Below, in pieces: positions 1 through 6,824 of a DNA stretch of 64,000 bases. The notes beneath the pieces were generated by a model that saw nothing but the letters and a program-made list of their open reading frames with translations, was not told where the DNA came from and did no database searches. The stretch's first letter is position 1; each line of letters starts with the position of its first letter. The position numbers and the translations under genes were made by a program. The DNA is taken from assembly GCA_001007975.1 (NCBI GenBank), contig CP011268.1, forward strand, positions 744,001-808,000, given 5' to 3'. Source of the stretch: a candidate division SR1 bacterium Aalborg_AAW-1 (lineage in GTDB: Bacteria > Patescibacteriota > Gracilibacteria > Absconditabacterales > Absconditicoccaceae).

Positions 1-60
1 AAAGCTCCATGATCATCGTAACAAGACCGTAAATAGGAGTCAGAATAGTGTTGTTTTCAT
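1..60 (-). CDS. partial secreted or membrane protein (N-terminus only)
   Basis: An ATG at 60-58 opens a minus-strand frame that runs off the left edge of the window. The 20 visible codons read MKTTLFGLLFTVLLRGSWSF with TGA as Gly, a basic start followed by a hydrophobic stretch, as in a signal peptide or membrane anchor. It lies downstream of the SanA-like gene on the same strand, separated by a dispersed repeat. Nothing about its function can be said. Confidence 0.45.
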
Positions 61-69
61 GATGTTATG

Positions 70-116
70 ATGTGGTAAAGAATATGGATTGCCACGTCGT
101 TCCTCCTCGCAATGAC
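70..116. repeat. dispersed intergenic repeat, copy 1
   Basis: The spacer holds a sequence of the type gcaatcc / cgtcgttcctcctcgcaatgac. This is a palindrome-prone element seen between genes in many unrelated bacteria and often mis-annotated as short peptides. Degenerate relatives occur at about 25890-25975 and 48705-48752 in this window. All three lie outside genes. Confidence 0.6.
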
Positions 117-121
117 AGAAC

Positions 122-763
122 TTATATATTCCAAGGAGTAGATTCTGGTGAACCAGCGATGGTAGGAGATGGAGAGATGAAAAAATCATATCGCAATTTT
201 ATCCTCGCTGCAAACTCACGGATATAGACTCTAGGTGCAATTCATACTGCTACATCTTCGCTTGCGCTTCATTGACACTTCAGATCAAAACGAAAACAGG
301 CTACTAAACCTCTCTGAACTTGGAATTTCTGTGAAATCAACAAAAGATCTTCTGCTCAGAAAATGGTTTGAGCACGAGCAACACTATCCCAAGTACTGAG
401 ACCAGCATAATCCAAGATAATATTTTCGGACGGTATTCCGCGTTTGATCAACGCATCACGCATGTCGCTAGGTTCGTCGTAATCTGATCTACGATTGTCA
501 CCAGAGACTAGGATGTATTCGATTTTTCCTGCTTGATACAATCTCACGGCATGTTCTATTCTTTTGAGAAAAAAGAGATTCTGACCACCATTCACGGTTG
601 ATTTACTGGTTCAGAAAATGAGTCACACTGTATGGAGAGAGATGTTTTCATCCTTATCGATCAAGGGATTAGCGAGAAAATTGATGAGAAAATAATTGAA
701 AATAATCAGGACTATTCATCAGAGTATAGTATAGAGAGATCGTTTGAGGAATTGCTGAAACAT
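122..763 (-). CDS. SanA/YdcF/ElyC-family membrane-anchored protein (DUF218)
   Basis: 213 aa with TGA read as Gly. An N-terminal basic segment and one hydrophobic helix (about residues 15-35) anchor it in the membrane. The DUF218 core follows: GLIFGTSKS, then NLFFLKRIEHAVRLYQ, ILVSGDNRR, PSDMRDALIKRGIP and LDYAGLSTWDSVARA, which match the SanA order of motifs; the Gly in IFG is a TGA. SanA-type proteins affect envelope permeability and cell-wall precursor use, but their chemistry is unclear. The ATG overlaps the TAA of the upstream small gene (TAATG), so translation is probably coupled. Family assignment is solid; the role here is inference. Confidence 0.85.
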
Positions 764-981
764 TATATAACAAAAATATCCATAAGCTGTTGTTCAGAGT
801 CTCGAAATTTTCTTTGAGATTCTAGTCTATATTTCTCTAAAGAATTTTCAAGTTCCTCAAAAGCTTGTTCTAAATCTACCCCATCAAGTGCCACCATTAG
901 ACTTTCTTGATTATCCGATATAGTTCCTTTTGTTATACCTTCTTCAATAGCTTTTTCAAAGTTGGTTTTGATCTTTTCCAT
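763..981 (-). CDS. small helical protein of unknown function
   Basis: 72 aa, acidic and predicted mostly alpha-helical, with heptad-like stretches (LEQAFEELENSLEKY). No internal TGA and no motif I recognise. It sits 25 bases after the ProRS stop and its TAA overlaps the start of the SanA-like gene, so proS, this gene and the SanA-like gene probably form one transcript. A regulatory or scaffold role is possible but unsupported. Confidence 0.6.
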   Translation of the reverse strand: MEKIKTNFEKAIEEGITKGTISDNQESLMVALDGVDLEQAFEELENSLEKYRLESQRKFRDSEQQLMDIFVI

Positions 982-1006
982 AAGATTATCAAATTATATA
1001 AAATAT

Positions 1007-2536
1007 CTAATAACTTCTAGCAAAGAGTACTCTTTGTGAGCTTGGTTTACCTGTTTTGATACAAGTTCCTGGTTGGAAGATTTGGTCAGCATGATCATAG
1101 GTTTCTCCTTGGAGTGGGATACATCTGGTTACTGCTTTGCATTCTTCTTTGATGAGAGCCTCTGTTTCTGGTGTTCCATCTCGGTGAGCGAAAACGAATT
1201 TCCCATCATCAAGAGCTTGTTGGAATTCTTCATAGTTTTCTACAAAAACTGTTTTTTCTGACCTCATATTCTTGTTCTGTATAAGAAGATTGTTTTGGAT
1301 ATCATAGAGAGTATTCATGACTTTTTCTGCTACTTGTTCAAGTGGAATAAGTTCTTTCTTACCAGTATCTCTACGGAAGATTTCAACGAGACCTTGTTCC
1401 ATTTCTTTCTTACCTATCGTCAGTCTCACTGGCACACCTTGAAGTTCATATTCATTAAACTTCCAACCTGGGGTTTTAGCATCGTCATCATCAAATTTGA
1501 TAGTAATATCTCTTATAAATGGTTTGACTTCCATAAGAATCGTAAATTTTTCATTACTGAGTTTATCTTGCACTGGTCGAATATATTCTTGAATAGCAGT
1601 CAGATCTTCTTGTGTTTTGAAAAATGGCACAATCACGACATGAAGTGGTGCAACTGCTGGAGGAAGTACAAGACCTTTGTCATCACTATGTGACATAATT
1701 AATCCTCCCATAGAACGAGTACTGAGACCTCGAGAAGTCGCATAGGCGTATTCTTTTTCATTGTTTTTGTTCAAGAACTGTACATCGAATGCTTTCCCAA
1801 AACTTTGCCCAAGGTAGTGTGAAGTAGCAATTTGTAGCGCTTTACCATCTTGCATCATAGCTTCTACACAGTAAGTGTTTTCTGCTCCAGCAAAACGTTC
1901 TGATTCAGATTTTTCACCTTTTATACCAGATATAGCAAGCACTCTTTCGAAGAAATTATTATAGACATTCCACATTTTTTTTGTTTCTTCAAGTGCTTCT
2001 TGAGGTGTAGCATGAGCAGTATGTCCTTCTTGCCAGAGGAACTCAGCCGTTCTGAGAAAAAGTCTTGTTCTCATTTCCCATCTCACAACATTCGCCCATT
2101 GATTTACGAGTATTGGAAGATCACGATACGACTGAATCCAGTCTTTATAGGTATTCCAAATAATAGTTTCTGACGTAGGACGAACGATAAGCTCTTCATC
2201 AAGTTTCGCTTCAGGATCGACAACTATCTCGCCAGTTGTTTCATCCTTTTTTAATCTATAATGCGTTACAATAGCTGATTCGGTTGCAAATCCTTCGACA
2301 TGTTTTGATTCTTTGGTGAAGAATGACTTCGGGATAAAGAGTGGGAAATAAGCATTACTGTGACCAGTAGCTTTAAATGATGCATCGAGAATACTTTGTA
2401 TGTTTTCCCAGATAGCGTATCCATACGGTTTGATAACCATACACCCACGGACAGCAGAGTGTTGTGCAAGATTAGCCTGTTCTACCAGTTCGTTATATCG
2501 AGCAGAGAAGTCAGTGTTGCGAGGAGTAAGTGCCAT
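1007..2536 (-). CDS. proS: prolyl-tRNA synthetase, archaeal/eukaryotic-type (short form)
   Basis: 509 aa class II synthetase that charges tRNA-Pro. Visible are motif 1 region [12 protein letters not shown], motif 2 [20 protein letters not shown] with the HTAHAT segment, motif 3 [17 protein letters not shown], the anticodon-binding domain (about 290-400) and a C-terminal domain ending RVLFARSY. It lacks the INS editing insertion of the long bacterial ProRS. From memory of the family, the closest look-alikes are Bacteroidota ProRS, which share the same internal phrases and C-terminus. There is no TGA among roughly 30 glycines, unlike native neighbours, which suggests acquisition from a standard-code donor or strong TGA avoidance. 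The start is ATG, 33 bases after the stop of the phosphatase gene. Confidence 0.97.
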   Translation of the reverse strand: MALTPRNTDFSARYNELVEQANLAQHSAVRGCMVIKPYGYAIWENIQSILDASFKATGHSNAYFPLFIPKSFFTKESKHVEGFATESAIVTHYRLKKDETTGEIVVDPEAKLDEELIVRPTSETIIWNTYKDWIQSYRDLPILVNQWANVVRWEMRTRLFLRTAEFLWQEGHTAHATPQEALEETKKMWNVYNNFFERVLAISGIKGEKSESERFAGAENTYCVEAMMQDGKALQIATSHYLGQSFGKAFDVQFLNKNNEKEYAYATSRGLSTRSMGGLIMSHSDDKGLVLPPAVAPLHVVIVPFFKTQEDLTAIQEYIRPVQDKLSNEKFTILMEVKPFIRDITIKFDDDDAKTPGWKFNEYELQGVPVRLTIGKKEMEQGLVEIFRRDTGKKELIPLEQVAEKVMNTLYDIQNNLLIQNKNMRSEKTVFVENYEEFQQALDDGKFVFAHRDGTPETEALIKEECKAVTRCIPLQGETYDHADQIFQPGTCIKTGKPSSQRVLFARSY

Positions 2537-2569
2537 GATGAAGTTAGAAATTATTTATTAAAAGCTTTA

Positions 2570-3187
2570 CTAAAGGTGAGAGAAATCATTATACGTTACA
2601 ATTCTTGTAAGATTTTTGTCGGTATCAATATCAAGAATAGTGAGACCTGTATTCTCTATAGGCATAAAATGTCATAGATAATCAGATCAGTGTATATTCA
2701 GATGATGGGAAAGATATTCTCTGAGTGTGCTTCCATGTGATATGATACCTATAGTTTGTTGGTCTGTATGTATAATATTATTATCTAAGAAGGCTTGAAC
2801 TCTTTGCACGATTGCTGTGCTGTGCTCAATCTCAGTATCATGATTATAATAGTCAGACATATATTCATATCCAGCTTTCTTGGATATAGTACGTAAATGT
2901 TCTATAGGTCTTCCTTCATATAATCAGAAATATCTTTCTCTTAATTTGGTATCTGTTTGTACCACAATGAGATTTGGTTGATATGATGCAATGATTTGTG
3001 CTGTATCATAGGCACGAGAGAGATCGCTCGATCGTATACTATTAAATTGTATATTGCTTAATTTTTTGGCTAATGTATGAGCTTGTTCTTTTCATTCTTC
3101 GCTTAGTAGATCATCCATCTGTCCATTTAGAATATCTGCTATGTTTCGTTCTGTTTTTCAATGACGAATAAGATAAAGACGCATCAT
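2570..3187 (-). CDS. histidine phosphatase superfamily protein (phosphoglycerate mutase-like)
   Basis: 205 aa. It opens MMRLYLIRHGKTERN, the catalytic RHG loop, with the invariant Gly encoded by TGA. SDLSRAYDTAQII (phosphate-pocket Arg), LRERYFGLYEGRP and SHGSTLREYL (second catalytic His) follow in the standard order. The family includes cofactor-dependent phosphoglycerate mutases and broad-specificity phosphatases such as CobC and GpmB; the sequence does not decide the substrate. Two ATG codons are adjacent at 3187 and 3184. It lies directly upstream of proS on the same strand. Confidence 0.92.
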
Positions 3188-3251
3188 AGAGAGAAGAATT
3201 AAATTATTATGTTATATAATAGGTATTTGGATTGCTTTTGCAATTTAAAGT

Positions 3252-3281
3252 AAAAGAAAAACTCCCTATCAATTTAGGGAG
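3252..3281 (-). terminator. intrinsic terminator of the 3294-3662 gene
   Basis: A perfect CTCCCT/AGGGAG stem (3262-3281) is followed on the minus strand by a T-rich run (3261-3252), 13 bases past the TAA of the small membrane-protein gene. Confidence 0.85.
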
Positions 3282-3293
3282 AATTTAGAATGA

Positions 3294-3662
3294 TTAATCA
3301 TACTGTTTCAGCTCTTTCTCAAGATTCACTTGTTTTCTACCAATTTTTTCAAATTGATTTTGTACTTTAGAAAATTGTTTCTTTTTTTTCTCTAATTCTA
3401 ATGACAATAAGTATTTAGAATAGAGTAATAATTTGATCTGATTTGGCTTCCACTCAAACTTGATGAAACTCATGATAAATGTTGATAATATCATGATACT
3501 ATTCACTATAATATTGAATGTACTATCAAATGATAAAAACTTAAAGTTTTTGGATTGGGTTAATAGATATATAATCAATACTAAGCAAATGTAATATTGA
3601 ATATGTACATTTTTATTCCAACGAAGAGCATCTTTTGCTTTTTTTTCTTGTTCTTGTGTCAT
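3294..3662 (-). CDS. small membrane protein with C-terminal coiled coil
   Basis: 122 aa, no TGA. Two hydrophobic helices (about 20-38 and 50-68) are followed by a charged, Lys/Glu-rich helical tail with heptad spacing (EKKKKQFSKVQNQFEKIG). It has its own promoter (3705-3733) and terminator (3252-3281), so it is a single-gene unit. No homologous family is recognised. It may be a small orphan of the TGA-free class discussed in the findings. Confidence 0.65.
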   Translation of the reverse strand: MTQEQEKKAKDALRWNKNVHIQYYICLVLIIYLLTQSKNFKFLSFDSTFNIIVNSIMILSTFIMSFIKFEWKPNQIKLLLYSKYLLSLELEKKKKQFSKVQNQFEKIGRKQVNLEKELKQYD

Positions 3663-3704
3663 AATTTTCTTTTTTTAGTTTAACAATTTATTTTTATTTT
3701 CCAA

Positions 3705-3733
3705 AATATACTGATTTATTTTTATAAAGTCAA
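3705..3733 (-). promoter_or_regulatory. sigma70-type promoter for the 3294-3662 gene
   Basis: On the minus strand, TTGACT (3733-3728), a 17-base spacer and TATATT (3710-3705). The -35 box starts two bases beyond the stop codon of the mazG-like gene. Confidence 0.75.
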
Positions 3734-3735
3734 TA

Positions 3736-4140
3736 TTAATTATATAGCTTATTGTGTTGGTCTTCCAGTCTTTCTTTCTGAATTTTTTTGACTTCATCTC
3801 GTGCAAGATCAGAAGATGATTTATCCGTTTTATCTATGACTGCAGAAGTTCTTTCATGAAATTTATCATATGATTTTTGTAAGATTGTTTGAGTATCAGA
3901 GATATATCATTGAGTTTCGAGTAATGTAAGAAAATTCATATAGTTCCAAAAAATATCTCAGAGCTCATCTTCAAGATATATCTGATTCTGCAGTTTTAGC
4001 TCTTCATCAACTTCCTGGACTTCGTTCAAGAGACCTTGTAGTCGATGCTTAGGTTCTCAGAGACTGAGTCCACTGATGTTTTTCTGTCGTTCTTGTTTTT
4101 GTTGGATAAGTGCGATATATTGTTCTATAAATGTATCCAT
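3736..4140 (-). CDS. MazG-like nucleotide pyrophosphohydrolase
   Basis: 134 aa. The core LLNEVQEVDEEL followed by LEDELGDIFWNYMNFL matches the all-alpha NTP-pyrophosphohydrolase pattern ExxExx(12-28)ExxD, whose acidic residues bind Mg2+; one Gly in DELGD is a TGA. The C-terminal third is charged and helical, without a recognised domain. MazG-type enzymes hydrolyse (d)NTPs to monophosphates and clean the nucleotide pool; the exact substrate is unknown. It is the third gene of an operon with the methyltransferase and RlmE. Confidence 0.8.
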
Positions 4141-4165
4141 AATGAATGCCAGGAGATGAATAAAA

Positions 4166-4804
4166 TTATATCTTCACAATATAGGTTTCTTTACTTTCTT
4201 TACGACAGGCTTTGGGTTTGAAGATTTTGATATGAGCAGCTCATCGTCTCTCGCGACAGTAGGACACAAGATCTTCGAATCCTGGTCACATAAATACTTT
4301 TATGGTAAATTTCCCATGAGGTTTCAAAAGCTGTTCATACATCCACATAGTTTCCATAACAAGACTACATGATCTGAGGGCATCGGTTCCCTTATTTCCT
4401 ACCGTATCAGGAGCCATATCGGAGATGATAACATCACAACCTCACCCCAACCCCTCGTCCTTGATAGGAGAGGGGGTAATAACTCACTGAGAAGCGAGTA
4501 TGGTTTTTACCGCTTCTTGATCTGTGATGTCTTGGACAAAGGTTTTCGTAAAAGGGAGATTGATTTCTACTTTTTTGAGATCAAAACCTATGAGTAATGA
4601 TTCTTGTTTTCATTTATTTTTTGCTAATCTCTTACTGGTATATTGTAATCGTGAACCTGGAGCACAACCAATATCAATCACTGTACGTACATTCTTGTCA
4701 AAAAAATTAAATTTTTCATCAATTTCTTGAAGTTTAAAAGCACTACGAGCGACATATCCCTCTTTTTTTGCGAGACGAAAGTAATGATCTTGGATGGATA
4801 ACAT
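4166..4804 (-). CDS. rlmE: 23S rRNA (uridine-2'-O-)-methyltransferase, FtsJ/RlmE family
   Basis: 212 aa with TGA as Gly. YVARSAFKLQEID carries the first catalytic Lys, VIDIGCAPGS is the SAM-binding loop, SDMAPD holds the catalytic Asp, FTIKVF the second Lys and KESKETY the Glu, giving the K-D-K-E tetrad of RlmE. I start at the ATG at 4804 because the conserved N-terminus begins there and the upstream gene ends at 4836. Between the fourth beta strand and SDMAP there is an insertion of about 11 residues encoded by a repeat-like palindrome (see the repeat at 4441-4487). Confidence 0.93.
4441..4487. repeat. palindromic repeat inserted in frame within rlmE
   Basis: The segment ctcaccccaacccctcgtcc is followed by ttgataggagagggggtaat; cccctc and gagggg form a stem. 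It is much more GC-rich than its surroundings and looks like the intergenic CACCCCAACCCCTCTCC-type repeat found in many bacteria. Here it lies inside the rlmE frame and adds residues at a surface-loop position, without a stop in code 25. Confidence 0.6.
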
Positions 4805-4835
4805 GCATTGATAAGGTTTATAAAGTAACGAATTT

Positions 4836-5366
4836 TTATTTGGTGGCTGTGATGATACAGACGGGAGGCAAATTTCGAAGGTGTCGTCTTTGTGTGATAG
4901 ATATAAAATGAGGATTGAGGAATTGCTTAGCATAAGAACTATATTGTCCTGTAATGAATGTTCCTCAAGGTTTCAGTGCTTGGTAGCTTTTTTGTATAAT
5001 ATTTGCAACAGTTGTTTTTTCGATAAGGCTCATTGGTATAGTACTAATAATGGTATCAACTGATGCTTGTTCAATATATCTATCGATCTGTTCACAAGAG
5101 AGATAATAGATAGTCAGTCTAGGATCAGTGATTTTTTGAAGATGAGATTCAAAATCTTTTTTATTGATTTCAAAACAGATAAGCTGACCATCAGGTGAGA
5201 GTTGATCGAGTATAAGTTTGGTTATATTTCCATCACCTGGTCCAAATTCAATAATAGATTTTGTTTGAGATCGGTCTATTTCTTTAAAGATATCTCTTAT
5301 ACTACTTTTACTATATCTACTTATAGCGCCTGTAGTTTTTGGGGATTTTATTATAGCTTCAAACAT
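4836..5366 (-). CDS. class I SAM-dependent methyltransferase (phospholipid/rRNA-methyltransferase-like)
   Basis: 176 aa from the ATG at 5366; a TTG at 5393 would add nine residues. SPKTTGAIS near the start and SIIEFGPGDGNITKLIL (SAM-binding motif I) resemble bacterial phospholipid N-methyltransferase-like proteins and KsgA relatives. ICFEIN is motif II and TIISTIPMSL takes the place of the usual NxPY/F segment. Substrate unknown. It starts the operon with rlmE (31-base gap) and the mazG-like gene, behind a minus-strand promoter at 5413-5440. Confidence 0.8.
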
Positions 5367-5412
5367 AGTCAAAAAGTCTCTAAAAATTTGCAAAAAAAAA
5401 TAATCTGATTAC

Positions 5413-5440
5413 ACTATAGTTATTAGATGAGTTGCTTCAA
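5413..5440 (-). promoter_or_regulatory. promoter for the methyltransferase-rlmE-mazG operon
   Basis: Minus-strand TTGAAG (5440-5435), 16-base spacer, TATAGT (5418-5413), placed about 50 bases before the likely ATG in the divergent spacer. Confidence 0.55.
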
Positions 5441-5479
5441 GTGGAAGTCAAAACTTTATCGTTATGATACCTGATTAGT

Positions 5480-6163
5480 ATGGCACGATGAGATATTTAT
5501 AAAATTGTACAAGAAGATAATATCAATACCAAAGAATGACTTGGTAAGCATTTGCATGATGATAAAAAAGAAAAATTAGAACAACAAGTCGATCATCGAC
5601 TTATGCACGGTAATGACATACTCAAACAGGATAGAATACTCGACACGACTTTCAGAAAAAATGATCTTTTTAAATCTTTATGACAAGATAGTCATGATGA
5701 TAAGACTATTGATTTTGATAGAAAGCGTGGTGTAGCCCTTAAAAAGGCTGATGAAGATAAAGATGGAGATTTAGAACTTCATGAATATAATAAACACAAA
5801 GAGAAACTTGCAGATGTTTTTGTAGAAAGTCAAAAAGAACAGCAAAACCCTATTGTGCAAGAGTTTGAAGAGAGTAAAAAAGAATACTATGCTGACTTGG
5901 ACGCTGTAGATGCTACGGAGAAGAAGCTTTTATTTAATGAAGTATCGGATCAATTAGCTGATGCAAAAGGAAGTATTATATCTTGAAATGCTAATAAAGA
6001 GATGATAGCAGGTAATGCAAGGAATGAAATAGTCGCAGGTAATGCAGTGAATGTGGTTGCAACCAATGGTAAAACGCCAGAGGAATATGCTGCGACAGAT
6101 CCTTTTGCTTATGCTCAAGAATATATTAGACAACAAAATATCTTGAGATGAGTTTTGGCTTAG
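5480..6163 (+). CDS. EF-hand-like cytoplasmic protein with AGNA repeats
   Basis: 227 aa with five TGA-Gly codons. A canonical EF-hand loop DEDKDGDLELHE (residues about 93-104) has acidic residues at positions 1, 3, 5 and 12 and Gly at 6, so calcium binding is plausible. Around residues 170-195 there are three spaced repeats of the form I/V-x-A/S-GNA. No signal peptide or membrane helix is visible. It is highly charged and has no recognised family. It stands alone between divergent genes. Function unknown. Confidence 0.75.
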
Positions 6164-6514
6164 TTTATATAAAAATTTTAATAAAATACTTTTTTACCAG
6201 TTAAATGTATTTTAAATAATATTATTTCATAAAATAAAAGTATTTTCATATAGTGAATGACTTTATTTTGATATGTAAAGTTAGTATAGTGTATCGTATC
6301 CCAAGAAGGGATTCGTTTTATTTTAGGAAAAAACTCCTAAAATAAGTTCATTAACAAATTAATAAAACAAAAGAACCTATGAAGTAATAAAAAATTTTTT
6401 GCATGATCTCACAGTATCACATAGATGCTGCATGCGTATGAATCTCCGTGTTGGTTTGGAGATGAGACAATAATCAACAAGAATAAAACAAAAAGTAAAT
6501 ACAACAAATTCATT
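6164..6514 (+). promoter_or_regulatory. structured leader region upstream of the 80-aa gene and ppsA
   Basis: This 351-base gene-free stretch is AT-rich. It holds several inverted repeats: atccc/gggat (about 6298-6316), a perfect 11-bp stem TTATTTTAGGA/TCCTAAAATAA with a 6-base loop (about 6318-6346) that lacks a T-run and so is not a simple terminator, and atctcc/ggagat (about 6440-6465). A TATAGT box lies at 6285-6290 with only a weak -35. It could be a long regulatory 5' UTR; I recognise no known riboswitch class. Confidence 0.4.
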
Positions 6515-6757
6515 ATGAAAAATCGTAACAACGATCAACAAATTGCTTATTTTGAGTTAGGGGAAGAAAAAATCCCAATTTCAGTAGAGGCAAGACAAGA
6601 AGAAATAAATTCTCTTCTTGAAAAAATTGAGAAAAGCCAACATTGTGTTGGTGTGAAATTAAATCCTGCATGGGAAACTCTTTCGAAAAAATATCCTCAA
6701 TTAGAGGAAAAAGTTTTGGAGAGATCTTGTTATGCAGTAAATGCAGCAACTTGTTAA
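6515..6757 (+). CDS. small protein upstream of PEP synthase
   Basis: 80 aa, no TGA, starting MKNRNNDQQIAYFELGEEK behind an A-rich leader without an obvious Shine-Dalgarno. The middle is Glu/Lys-rich and helical, with two cysteines near the C-terminus (ERSCYAVNAATC) and one in SQHCVG. It is 67 bases upstream of ppsA on the same strand and probably cotranscribed. I know no family; a regulatory role for PEP synthase is only a guess. A longer frame from 6425 exists but lacks support. Confidence 0.55.
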   Translation: MKNRNNDQQIAYFELGEEKIPISVEARQEEINSLLEKIEKSQHCVGVKLNPAWETLSKKYPQLEEKVLERSCYAVNAATC

Positions 6758-6824
6758 AAAATGGGCAACAGCAGTCTGAAGAAAAAAAACAATTAATAAA
6801 ATAAAAAATTAAAAAATTAAAATT

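Noticed and set aside
1073-1693. Two plus-strand open frames opposite proS
   Set aside because: They are antisense to a complete, well-conserved ProRS and have no start context or family similarity.
2570-3187. TGA as selenocysteine or tryptophan
   Set aside because: The residue at the RHG motif and at P-loops must be Gly; Sec or Trp would destroy the sites, and no SECIS-like element is seen.
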